Positions 24,908-32,926 of a stretch of 55,129 bases of DNA are shown here, in pieces (positions within the stretch are counted from its first letter, which is position 1; each line of letters starts with the position of its first letter). The stretch is taken from positions 1 through 55,129 of the forward strand of contig CAYHMW010000005.1 of NCBI GenBank assembly GCA_964357925.1, in the 5' to 3' direction. A program made the translations under genes and the position numbers. Source of the DNA: CAYHMW01 sp964357925. Its GTDB lineage: Bacteria > Patescibacteriota > Microgenomatia > UBA8517. The notes under the pieces were generated by a model that ran no database searches, was not told the origin of the DNA, and saw only the letters and a list, made by a program, of their open reading frames with translations.

Positions 24908-26632
24908 ATGAAAAGACTGTTTGATCTCTTAAAACTCTACACACGTCCAGACTTCTGGCCAATATTAACAGTTATCGTCGCAGCTCTTCTAGCCGGAAGG
25001 GGACTGATGGGGGAGGGATACTTCAACATGCATGATGATCTCCAAATGATGCGCCAACTTGAGATGGAGAAGTGCTTTTTGGATCTCCAGATTCCATGCC
25101 GTTGGGTACCTGATATGGGCTACGGTTTTGGCTACCCATTGTTTAATTATTACCCGCCTCTCCCCTATTTGGTTGGACAGGGGATAAGGCTACTGGGCTT
25201 CGCTTTCACAGATACAGCTAAAATATTATTTATTTTATCCTTTGTAGTTTCCGGCTTAACAATGTATATGCTGGCTAAAGAATTTTTTGGCCGCATCGCA
25301 GGTACACTTTCGGCTGTGTTTTATATTTGGGCTCCCTACCACGCAGTCGATGTTTACGTCAGAGGAGCTATGAACGAATCGTGGGGACTGATGTGGTTTC
25401 CACTCATATTATGGTCGGGTTACAGATTAATTATCGAGAAGAAAAACAACCATTATTGGATCCTTGTCCTTTCCCTATCCTGGTTCGCCCTATTTACGTC
25501 GCACAATCTTATGGTTCTCATCTTCGGTCCAGTTTTTGCGCTCTGGCTCATGCTTTGGATGTTTGTGACAAAAAATTGGAACAAAATCCCCCAACTCGCG
25601 CTTGCAGGAATTTGGTCGTTTGGCTTGGCAGCTTTTTTTACTCTGCCAGTATTTATGGAAAAGGGTATTGTGCAAACCAATACTCTGGTCAAAGGCTATT
25701 ATGAATATACAGCACATTTTGTTAGCATACCCCAGCTTTTTACTTCAAGATTCTGGGGCTATGGCCCATCAGTTTGGAACACAACAGATGATGGCATGCC
25801 GTTCCAAATCGGCTGGCCGTTATGGGGAACAGCAGTTCTTGTTGGTATCTTTATCCTTCTCCGGCTATATAAAGCTAAAAAAATCGATCCCGTTCTACTT
25901 CCTACCATCTACATGTTACTAATCGGTGGCTTTGCAACCTTCATGACCCACAACAAATCCACTCCAATTTGGCAAGCTATTAAACCTCTTGAATTTGTTC
26001 AATTTCCCTGGAGGTTCCTTACAATAACAATATTAGGGTTAAGCTTTTCAGTAGGATATATAGAATCTGTCGCGCCAAAGGCTTTAAAAGCAGGTCTAGT
26101 CTCCCTCCTAATCGCTTTTGCCATCGGTTACAGCTTTAACTACTTTAAACCTGAACATGGTAAGCTTGGACCCCTCACAGACAATCAAAAATTCACCGCC
26201 GCAGCTTGGGATCTACAACAAACAGCTGGAATATATGATTACTTACCCAATACCGCGAAAACCGCACCAAAAGCACCACAAGTTCACTTAGCAGAGATTG
26301 TAAAAGGGGAGGGCGTTGTAACAACGGCTATACAAGGCACTGACTGGGGCATTGTAAAACTAGATCTAGCCGAAGATTCAATGATAAGATTAGGAATCCT
26401 CCAATTCCCAGACTGGCAAGTCCGCGTCGATGGAGTTTTGGTCAATGACTATGTGTCAGAAGATGAACAATGGGGTCGAATCTACTTTGACGCTCCCAAA
26501 GGTGAGCATACAGTTGAAATAAACCTAAAAAGCACCCCGCCTCGGACTATTGGCAATGTGGTAAGCACCCTCTCCTGGCTTCTGGTTTTGGGTTCAGTTG
26601 TAGAATTGAAGCAAAAAAAGAAAGTTAGTTAG
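24908..26632 (+). CDS. Polytopic membrane protein of the PTPS-related (DUF) GT-C-like family
   Basis: 574 residues. After the first helix comes FNMHDDLQMMRQLEM (39-53), then IPCRWVPDMGYGFGYPLFNYYPPLPY (in two blocks, about 62-87), the hallmark of the membrane family annotated as 6-pyruvoyl-tetrahydropterin synthase-related domain proteins. About ten helices follow. A C-terminal beta domain (LGILQFPDWQVRVDG, then PKGEHTVEINL) resembles the one on YfhO proteins. Probably an extracytoplasmic glycosyl transferase or glycan-modifying protein; activity is not proven for the family. Overlaps the convergent gene by 8 nt. Confidence 0.78.
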   Translation: MKRLFDLLKLYTRPDFWPILTVIVAALLAGRGLMGEGYFNMHDDLQMMRQLEMEKCFLDLQIPCRWVPDMGYGFGYPLFNYYPPLPYLVGQGIRLLGFAFTDTAKILFILSFVVSGLTMYMLAKEFFGRIAGTLSAVFYIWAPYHAVDVYVRGAMNESWGLMWFPLILWSGYRLIIEKKNNHYWILVLSLSWFALFTSHNLMVLIFGPVFALWLMLWMFVTKNWNKIPQLALAGIWSFGLAAFFTLPVFMEKGIVQTNTLVKGYYEYTAHFVSIPQLFTSRFWGYGPSVWNTTDDGMPFQIGWPLWGTAVLVGIFILLRLYKAKKIDPVLLPTIYMLLIGGFATFMTHNKSTPIWQAIKPLEFVQFPWRFLTITILGLSFSVGYIESVAPKALKAGLVSLLIAFAIGYSFNYFKPEHGKLGPLTDNQKFTAAAWDLQQTAGIYDYLPNTAKTAPKAPQVHLAEIVKGEGVVTTAIQGTDWGIVKLDLAEDSMIRLGILQFPDWQVRVDGVLVNDYVSEDEQWGRIYFDAPKGEHTVEINLKSTPPRTIGNVVSTLSWLLVLGSVVELKQKKKVS

Positions 26633-28283
26633 TCTTTACAATTCTATAGGCAACATCACCATTTGGATACAAGACCTCTCTTATTAAATGTAATTGATGC
26701 TCAGCTATTTGGCCTTTTGAAATTGCCAGTTCGTCTCCAATTAAATACTGCTCGACCATCAAATCGCGCCCCCAATTAATTTCCCTGGTTGTGATCTTTC
26801 CAATTTTTTTATCCCGTACTCTACTCATGCTTGTGTAATATTGATCCGGATGCACTTCAAAATTGTCTCTCTGATAAGTTGCAGGGTCATGTTTTAAGAA
26901 AAGCAGAATCTGGGCATATGGTTCAAATCTGTTGTTATCAATAACAATAGGAAGTTCATCATCAAAACTTTTTATAACTTGAACCACCTGCTCCCATCCA
27001 TAATCCCAATAGTAACCTCTGTAGTGCTCATTAAGAATAATTGCACTGCTCCACAATTTAGCTAACGAATAAATAACAACAGCAATTCCAAATAAATGAA
27101 TCACCAAACTAAACCGGCTGAGTCGAAAGTATTTATAAAGATAAATCATCCCTAAAGCAATAACTATCAACTGAGGTATGACAAGTGGAAGTGCCCGGAT
27201 TGAGGCATACGGATCACGAGTCAAGGCAGCTGGGATTGGACCAATCAATAAAAAAGCAATCGTAAAAATCCTTAACTCTCCTAATGACTTTTCTTTAACT
27301 AAAATGTAAAGTCCGTAAACATAAAAAGGCAATTGCCAAACAAAATAAGTTGCTATGTCAGGAAAAGAGCTCCTCGGGCCAAAATCACCAAGGTTAAACA
27401 TATTTCTAGGTGTCAGATAAGCAATATAAAGCGAAAAAAATTCCTGAAACCACAATAAATACTTAAAATTTACAATTGCACCGATCAACCCGTCGACATC
27501 AGAAATGTATCCATAAGGGGTGCCCGCTGAAATAATATTAAGGCCTGAAGCTCGGGCTAAAAATCCAGGTGTAGCCATAACATAAATTGTTGGCAAGGAA
27601 ACAAGTACACCTAATATTAACGCAGCAATCAGATAGCTCTTGCCTTTTTGATTGAAGATTTGTTTTCTATACCTTAAAGATAAGACCATCAAGAGTAGTG
27701 GTGTTATCACTCTTTGCGAATGATATGCAGGGACTGCAACCCCAAGGAGAATTGCAGCAACAGAGAACCATTTTGGTTTAGATAAAGCTCTATAAAAAAA
27801 GTAAAAACCAGAAATCAAAAAGAAGAGTGCAACATTGGTTTCAAAATCTGTTCTTCCAAAAAGAACATGCCAGGGTGAAAAAGACAGAAGAAAAACAGTC
27901 ACAAGTCCTAATGTCACACCGATTTTCTTTGGAGAAAAATCCCGAATTAGTAAATATAAAAAAGGAATAGTAAGAAGACTGAATATGAATGATGGTAACC
28001 GAACAGTAAATATTGTTAAATCAAATATTGCTATGAGTGGAACCAAGAGGTATATGTAAACTGGAGTTTTAAAATCGATAAATGATCGGAAAACAATTGG
28101 AAAAGATTTTCCAAATTCATCACGTCCAGTAAGTAGGATCGAATACGCATTCCATCCCTGTGCTGCCTCATCTACATAAATTCCCGCAGGAGCATCTCCC
28201 AGCATAAAGAACCGAGTAGCAACAGCAATCAATATGCTTATTCCAAAGACGACAGCCACCTTAAATCTTATTAAATTACGCAT
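26625..28283 (-). CDS. GT-C family membrane glycosyltransferase (DE subtype), partnered with a half-size protein
   Basis: 552 residues from ATG 28283; a TTG at 28289 is an alternative. First helix about 10-27, then GIYVDEAAQGWNAYS (34-48) with Asp38-Glu39, FIDFKTPVYIYLLVP and VRLPS, all shared with the genes at 47672, 50071, 52903 and 54567. About eleven helices and a C-terminal soluble domain follow. Its mid-protein loop lacks the RxFxNK-like motif found in some paralogues. It is translationally coupled to the half-size membrane protein upstream by an 8-nt ATGCGTAA overlap. Confidence 0.87.
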   Translation of the reverse strand: MRNLIRFKVAVVFGISILIAVATRFFMLGDAPAGIYVDEAAQGWNAYSILLTGRDEFGKSFPIVFRSFIDFKTPVYIYLLVPLIAIFDLTIFTVRLPSFIFSLLTIPFLYLLIRDFSPKKIGVTLGLVTVFLLSFSPWHVLFGRTDFETNVALFFLISGFYFFYRALSKPKWFSVAAILLGVAVPAYHSQRVITPLLLMVLSLRYRKQIFNQKGKSYLIAALILGVLVSLPTIYVMATPGFLARASGLNIISAGTPYGYISDVDGLIGAIVNFKYLLWFQEFFSLYIAYLTPRNMFNLGDFGPRSSFPDIATYFVWQLPFYVYGLYILVKEKSLGELRIFTIAFLLIGPIPAALTRDPYASIRALPLVIPQLIVIALGMIYLYKYFRLSRFSLVIHLFGIAVVIYSLAKLWSSAIILNEHYRGYYWDYGWEQVVQVIKSFDDELPIVIDNNRFEPYAQILLFLKHDPATYQRDNFEVHPDQYYTSMSRVRDKKIGKITTREINWGRDLMVEQYLIGDELAISKGQIAEHQLHLIREVLYPNGDVAYRIVKTN

Positions 28284-29061
28284 AAACAACTCTTAATAGC
28301 TCCCAACAGCTTACTGCAACAAAAAAAAGCATAAAAATAGGAAACCAACCCTTTTTTTCAAACTGTTTTATTCCATGCCAAACAACAAGAAATATCGGAA
28401 TCCACAAAACAATGTCATGTCTATCAAAACGATTTAATAGCGATAAATTGACTATTGAAGCAACAAAAATACTAATTAAATATTTTTTAATTTTTATATT
28501 TTTACTAAAATAAAATCCTGTAAGTACCAAGGGCAATGCAAGCATTGGAAACTTTTTTAAATTCTGATTGTCAACGTTTACTTCCCTTGGGTGAAACGCG
28601 AAAAAATAATTACTAGGGTCAGTCAGAACGAAAAAATTTGAAAACACTTTTTCCTGCACTACTCGGGCTTTGTTTTGGAATATTCTTGCCGTTAAAATAG
28701 TAGGATAAAGCTGCTGCTCACGTATCAGCAGTTGCTGCTCTTCGTGAGTTATATTTAAATTGCTCTGCGCTTTAAACTCGCGGAAATTTACTCCAAAAAT
28801 CAGTAAACTCACCGTGAGTAACACTAGGTTTAGTCGCGTCGTGGCTTTCAAAAAAAACAAAAAGAAATAAATAAGGGGTAAGAGTGACAATTTTGGTTCG
28901 ATAATCCCAATTGGAAGAATAAAAACTTCGGAAATAAAAATACCAAGTGCTATTAAAGACGCTGGTATTATGTGATGAATAAAATCTGCACGCGTGTTTG
29001 CAAGGAAAAAGCTCAGTGGCCAAAAAATCAAAATTAGAAATAGAGATATTTTCTTAAGCAT
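28276..29061 (-). CDS. Half-size membrane protein resembling the C-terminal half of GT-C enzymes
   Basis: 261 residues from ATG 29061. Four N-terminal hydrophobic segments (about 5-22, 27-50, 55-72, 76-92), then an external segment with RIFQNKARVV (126-135) and VFSNFFVLTDPSNYFF, then more helices. The second half aligns with residues about 297-400 of the GT-C at 47672 (RMFHNKVVF, VGNYFQTF, EVIPFVVGLIYFF), but the catalytic N-terminal loop is absent. A shorter relative is at 49518-50078, likewise overlapping a GT-C gene by 8 nt. A perfect extended -10 (TGCTATAAT) lies 7 nt upstream. Function unknown; possible subunit. Confidence 0.7.
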   Translation of the reverse strand: MLKKISLFLILIFWPLSFFLANTRADFIHHIIPASLIALGIFISEVFILPIGIIEPKLSLLPLIYFFLFFLKATTRLNLVLLTVSLLIFGVNFREFKAQSNLNITHEEQQLLIREQQLYPTILTARIFQNKARVVQEKVFSNFFVLTDPSNYFFAFHPREVNVDNQNLKKFPMLALPLVLTGFYFSKNIKIKKYLISIFVASIVNLSLLNRFDRHDIVLWIPIFLVVWHGIKQFEKKGWFPIFMLFFVAVSCWELLRVVYA

Positions 29062-29068
29062 GTAGCAA

Positions 29069-29077
29069 ATTATAGCA
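29069..29077 (-). promoter_or_regulatory. Perfect extended -10 promoter of the half-size/GT-C pair
   Basis: TGCTATAAT on the minus strand matches TGnTATAAT exactly and ends 7 nt before ATG 29061, predicting a leaderless transcript. It overlaps the -35 region expected for the divergent promoter at 29085-29093. Confidence 0.6.
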
Positions 29078-29084
29078 ATGTCCG

Positions 29085-29093
29085 TGGTAAAAT
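29085..29093 (+). promoter_or_regulatory. Extended -10 promoter of the flippase gene
   Basis: TGGTAAAAT ends 6 nt before the GTG start at 29100, so transcription would start at the GTG. No Shine-Dalgarno is present. Confidence 0.5.
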
Positions 29094-29099
29094 TATCTT

Positions 29100-30596
29100 G
29101 TGCCGGAGCTTCACACAGAAGAACACTTAGATCCAACAGCAGAAATCTCTTTGGAGACCGTTAAATCTCGTGCAATCAAAGGTGTAGCAGCACTTTCCGG
29201 CCGTTATGTAATTCTCTTTGGTATTACACTTCTAGCTCAAGGTCTCCTTGGAGCTTTTCTTTCACTTGAAGAATGGGGAGTTTTCGCTGTTGTTTCGGCA
29301 GTCGTTAACTTCCTTGTCTATTTTTCCGATATTGGTCTCGCAGCATCACTAATCCAAAAGAAAGATAAAATTACCCGAACAGATCTCGCAACGACTTTTA
29401 CAACACAACAAATTCTCGTTTTTACCCTGCTTTTGGCTCTCATTATATTAAGCCCATTTATTAGAAACCATTATGGCTTATCCAAGGAAGGCGTTTATCT
29501 TCTTTATGCCCTTGGAGCATCATTCCTGATGTCTTCACTCAAAACAATCCCCTCAGTATTGCTCGAACGTGAACTAAAATTCGAAAAACTAGCAGCTTCT
29601 CAAATCCTCGAAACCCTTGCCTATAACGGAGTACTAATTTATTTTGCAAGCACAGGAGCTGGAGTTATGAGCTTTACCTGGGGGGTCTTGGCAAGAGGTA
29701 TTGTTGGATTAGTTTCGCTCTATTATTTCAAGCCTTGGAAGCCCACTTTTGGAATTTCCAGAGACTCATTATCACATCTTTTAAAATTTGGCATCCCATA
29801 TCAAATTAACTCACTCATTGCAGTATTTAAGGATGATGGCATGGTCATAATTTTGGGTGGAATACTTGGTTTACAATCAATGGGAATACTTCTTTGGGCA
29901 CAAAAATGGGCACAAATGCCCCTTCGGCTTCTTTTAGACCAAGTGACCAAAGTCACATTCCCAGCTTTTTCCCGAATGCAAGACGAGAAAGACCAGTTAG
30001 AGCGCAGTGTCACAAAATCCCTCTTTTTTTTAACACTTCTCATTTTTCCAGCAACAGTTGGTTTAGTATTAATCGCTCCAATAATAATTCAAATTATCCC
30101 TCGCTATGAAAAATGGGAACCAGCTCTTATTCCGCTTGCACTTGTTAGTGTAAATACCTTAATGGCCGCAGTTTCGACTCAGCTTACAAACCTTCTAAAT
30201 TCAATTGGCAAAATCAAGACCACTTTCAAACTCATGGTAATGTGGGCAGGTCTCACTTGGCTTTTGGTGCCGAGCCTTGCTAAAACCTATGGAGTTAACG
30301 GTGCAGCTCTTGCATATGCTTTAGTTGGATTAAGTTCCGTCGTTGCAATCTACATTGTCAAACGTCAGGTAAACTTCTCGCTGTGGAACGCAGCAGGCAA
30401 AACCGGCTTGGCAACATTTGGCATGGCAATTCCTCTTTTTCTACTCAGACCACTACTTCCTGTTAATCTTTCATCGGTTGTAATTTTAACCGGGATAGGG
30501 GGGCTCTTTTACTCACTTAGCATTTTTGCACTCACAGGTCGTTCATTTTTCGAAGATGTTGAAAAAATTTACAAGGGCTTTTCAGGAAAACAATAA
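29100..30596 (+). CDS. Wzx/RfbX-like lipid-linked oligosaccharide flippase
   Basis: 498 residues from GTG 29100; no earlier in-frame start exists. A short charged N-terminus is followed by about twelve to fourteen helices in the MOP-superfamily pattern, with ALSGRYVILFG, EWGVFAVVSAVV, DIGLAASLIQKKD and the later LLRLGIP-like LLKFGIPYQINS motif of polysaccharide flippases (TuaB/WzxC-type). It would flip a polyprenyl-diphosphate glycan to the outer leaflet for the GT-C enzymes. It is the only flippase in the window, and no Wzy or ligase is recognised beside it. Confidence 0.9.
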   Translation: MPELHTEEHLDPTAEISLETVKSRAIKGVAALSGRYVILFGITLLAQGLLGAFLSLEEWGVFAVVSAVVNFLVYFSDIGLAASLIQKKDKITRTDLATTFTTQQILVFTLLLALIILSPFIRNHYGLSKEGVYLLYALGASFLMSSLKTIPSVLLERELKFEKLAASQILETLAYNGVLIYFASTGAGVMSFTWGVLARGIVGLVSLYYFKPWKPTFGISRDSLSHLLKFGIPYQINSLIAVFKDDGMVIILGGILGLQSMGILLWAQKWAQMPLRLLLDQVTKVTFPAFSRMQDEKDQLERSVTKSLFFLTLLIFPATVGLVLIAPIIIQIIPRYEKWEPALIPLALVSVNTLMAAVSTQLTNLLNSIGKIKTTFKLMVMWAGLTWLLVPSLAKTYGVNGAALAYALVGLSSVVAIYIVKRQVNFSLWNAAGKTGLATFGMAIPLFLLRPLLPVNLSSVVILTGIGGLFYSLSIFALTGRSFFEDVEKIYKGFSGKQ

Positions 30597-32325
30597 AGCA
30601 TTTCTGTTGATATTATTGGGCTCTCTTTCGTGGTCATTGACCATGATCAAAAGTGGCTTTGTGTATAATTACGGACTCGGTTTTTGGGGGCCAAACGGCC
30701 ACGATGGGATCTGGCACATTGCGCTCTCGCAATCACTCGCCAGAGGCTCCGTTGGGATGCCTGTGTTTGCAGGGGAGCAACTTAAAAACTATCACATCGG
30801 TTTTGATCTTCTTCTGGTTTTATTAAACAAACTGACGTTTATTCCCATAATAAATCTCTATTTTCAAGTTATCCCAGTGCTGCTGTCTGTATTAATTGGA
30901 ATCGCCACATACAACTTTGTGTTAGCTTGGCGAAAATCAAAAAGTGACGCCTTCTGGGCAACTTTTTTTGTGTATTTTGGAGATAATTTTGGGTGGATTG
31001 TAACGCTATTTCGAGATGGTCAACTTGGAGGAGAATCGATGTTTTGGTCCCAGCAATCAATATCTACGCTTATAAACCCCCCTTTCGCCCTCTCTTTTCT
31101 CATTATTTTAATTGGCCTAAATTTGATAGTTAAATCATCTGCGCCTGCCCGCCTGTCCCGACCTGCGTGGTCCACAGTGACTCTAATTATCATTTTCGGC
31201 AGCCTAATTCAAATCAAAGCCTACGCCGGGGCGCTAGTATTGGGTGCCTTATGGGTTACATCCGCATACGAAATAATTAGAGCGAAAATACATAAAACAT
31301 CAAACGCGCCTGCCCTCCAGCTTACGAAGTTAGCGGCGTGGTCCACAGCGACTAACATTTTATTATTTCTCCCACTTAATAAATCCTCAGGCAACCTTCT
31401 TGTTTGGAAACCCTTTTGGTTCCTAGAAACAATGATGTACTTAACAGATCGTGTCGGCTGGCTCCGCTTTGGAGAAGCAATGATGAACTATCGCCTCATG
31501 GGCTGGCTATTTCCTAAAACAATCCTCGCATACTCAGTAGCTTTTTCAATATTTATCTTTGGCAATCTCGGCACAAGATTTTTATCAATATTCCTAATAA
31601 TTTCTTGGTTTAAAAACTACAAAAAAATTGACCAAACGCAAATATTTATCCTAAGCATAATCGCCGCAGGAGTAATAATTCCCATGTTGTTTTTACAAAA
31701 AGGCACACCATGGAACACCATCCAGTTTTTCTACTACACTCTTATGTTTGCGAGTATCCTGAGCGGAATCGCATTTGCAAGAATTATTGAGGCAAAACAA
31801 AACCAGTTTTTCAAAAAACCTTTAATGTTTGGTATGTTATTTCTAACACTCCCCACTACAATTGGCACACTAAGTCAGGTTTATTTACCAAGCCGCCCTC
31901 CATCAATGCTTCCCGCAACTGAAGTCGAGGCACTTAATTTTCTCTCGCAGCAACCAGACGGTGTTGTTATGACCCATCCTTTTGATCCAGGCCGAGCAAA
32001 GGAAGAATCCAATAATCCTCCTGTGCCATTGGCCTACTATGTCTCAACGGCTTATGTTTCAGCCTTCAGTAATAAAGATGCTTATTTAGAGGATGAAATT
32101 AATTTAGATATAACGGGTTACGATTGGAAGGAAAGACGCAAAGAAGCTGAGGATTTCTATAACACCTTGGACGAATCTCATGTCCGCGAATTTATTTCAA
32201 AAAATAACATTAAATATTTCTATTGGAGAAAAGGCCAGCGCGCCCGTCTCGGCGAAACACAGTTGGGCATCGAACGTTTATTTGAAAATAAAGAAGTGGA
32301 CATTTATAAAGTTAAAGATTTTTAA
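30556..32325 (+). CDS. Polytopic membrane protein, GT-C-like, carrying two repeat-derived insertions
   Basis: 589 residues from ATG 30556, overlapping the flippase gene by 41 nt; the first helix (about 15-31) supports this start. The first loop has GPNGHDGIWHIALSQSLARG (45-64), with the His-Asp in the GT-C catalytic position, then QLKNYHIGFD. About ten helices and a C-terminal soluble domain follow. Two related insertions, APARLSRPAWSTVT (196-209) and APALQLTKLAAWSTAT (251-266), are encoded in the same frame by repeated DNA. Overlaps the convergent hydrolase gene by 4 nt. Confidence 0.78.
   Translation: MLKKFTRAFQENNKAFLLILLGSLSWSLTMIKSGFVYNYGLGFWGPNGHDGIWHIALSQSLARGSVGMPVFAGEQLKNYHIGFDLLLVLLNKLTFIPIINLYFQVIPVLLSVLIGIATYNFVLAWRKSKSDAFWATFFVYFGDNFGWIVTLFRDGQLGGESMFWSQQSISTLINPPFALSFLIILIGLNLIVKSSAPARLSRPAWSTVTLIIIFGSLIQIKAYAGALVLGALWVTSAYEIIRAKIHKTSNAPALQLTKLAAWSTATNILLFLPLNKSSGNLLVWKPFWFLETMMYLTDRVGWLRFGEAMMNYRLMGWLFPKTILAYSVAFSIFIFGNLGTRFLSIFLIISWFKNYKKIDQTQIFILSIIAAGVIIPMLFLQKGTPWNTIQFFYYTLMFASILSGIAFARIIEAKQNQFFKKPLMFGMLFLTLPTTIGTLSQVYLPSRPPSMLPATEVEALNFLSQQPDGVVMTHPFDPGRAKEESNNPPVPLAYYVSTAYVSAFSNKDAYLEDEINLDITGYDWKERRKEAEDFYNTLDESHVREFISKNNIKYFYWRKGQRARLGETQLGIERLFENKEVDIYKVKDF
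31141..31182 (+). repeat. Repeat element copy 1 in the GT-C-like gene
   Basis: 42 bp, exactly 14 codons. It shares GCGCCTGCCC at its start and GCGTGGTCCACAG plus GACT at its end with the copy at 31306-31353. Both are read in the same frame and lie between hydrophobic segments. Confidence 0.65.
31306..31353 (+). repeat. Repeat element copy 2 in the GT-C-like gene
   Basis: 48 bp, exactly 16 codons, with the same ends as the copy at 31141-31182 but a different interior (TTACGAAGTTAGCG). Its GC content is higher than the surrounding AT-rich gene, consistent with inserted DNA. Confidence 0.65.
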
Positions 32326-32846
32326 AACAAGCCACTCTTCAAAAACTTATTAAACTCATCAAAATAAGGGTAATCATGAGTGTTGCCTGGTCCCATCTCT
32401 ACGTTAATATCTTTATTTATTGAATGTATAAGCTGTTCCACTCGTGCATAACTACCATGTGAATCTTGCTCATTTTGAATAACCAAAACGTTTTTTGATT
32501 TGAAGTTGGTTAATGCCTCGCGATAAGTCTCTTGTCTGTCAGGAGTGATGTCCCCTAGAGGAATTCCACATAAAACTATTTTATTAATTTTGTCCTTGGC
32601 TTCGCCGATGAGATACATTGCCACAAGAGTCCCAATTGATTTTGCAATAATATTAACCTTGTCGCGTCCAATAGCAGCCAATAAATTCAAGGCTTCCCCT
32701 GCAGCAGAAAAATCGCCTGGGCTTCCACTTTGCCAATGCTTCCACATATAAACCTCAATATCATTTTTGTGCTTAAAATTCTCCTGCACAGCCAATGCCC
32801 AATCTTTATTTTTAAGTGAATATCCCGGAAGCACAATCGTTCTCAC
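32322..32846 (-). CDS. Small alpha/beta hydrolase
   Basis: 174 residues from GTG 32846; a TTG at 32852 is an alternative but would lie inside the expected promoter. The fold is recognisable: oxyanion strand IVLPGYS, nucleophile elbow IAKSIGT (Ser70, with Ala in place of the first Gly of GxSxG), acid in VIQNEQDSHG (Asp128) and a C-terminal His in GNTHDYPYFDEF (His157). No signal peptide, so cytoplasmic. The substrate is unknown; small hydrolases of this kind are often esterases. TATAAT lies 6 nt upstream of the GTG, suggesting a leaderless message. Confidence 0.82.
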   Translation of the reverse strand: MRTIVLPGYSLKNKDWALAVQENFKHKNDIEVYMWKHWQSGSPGDFSAAGEALNLLAAIGRDKVNIIAKSIGTLVAMYLIGEAKDKINKIVLCGIPLGDITPDRQETYREALTNFKSKNVLVIQNEQDSHGSYARVEQLIHSINKDINVEMGPGNTHDYPYFDEFNKFLKSGLF

Positions 32847-32852
32847 ACACAA

Positions 32853-32858
32853 ATTATA
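32853..32858 (-). promoter_or_regulatory. -10 box of the hydrolase gene
   Basis: TATAAT on the minus strand, 6 nt before GTG 32846. This spacing would place the transcription start at the start codon and helps decide between GTG 32846 and TTG 32852. Confidence 0.5.
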
Positions 32859-32896
32859 TATGTTTCTTAGGGATTATCTAAATAGTAGCATTTTTT

Positions 32897-32918
32897 ATAT
32901 GCTAAAATATGCTAAAAT
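32897..32918 (+). promoter_or_regulatory. Duplicated extended -10 promoter of the 32927 operon
   Basis: The decamer ATATGCTAAA occurs twice head to tail (32897-32906, 32907-32916), creating two TGCTAAAAT boxes at 32900-32908 and 32910-32918. The second ends 8 nt before ATG 32927 and would give a leaderless message; the first would add about 10 nt. No -35 is evident. Confidence 0.55.
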
Positions 32919-32926
32919 CAAAAATT

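Noticed and set aside
25327..25704. 125-codon rightward frame within the PTPS-related gene
   Set aside because: It overlaps a clear family member in another frame and shows no domain pattern of its own.
28276..28289. Frameshift splitting one long GT-C gene into the half-size protein and the GT-C
   Set aside because: The half-size protein resembles the C-terminal half of the family but lies upstream of a complete GT-C with its own N-terminal catalytic loop, so joining them would not restore a normal protein. The same order recurs at 49518-51636.
32909..32926. ATG 32909 as start of the GtrB-like gene
   Set aside because: It lies within the twin -10 boxes and adds only MLKSKI; ATG 32927 starts directly with the GT2 strand and fits the promoter spacing.
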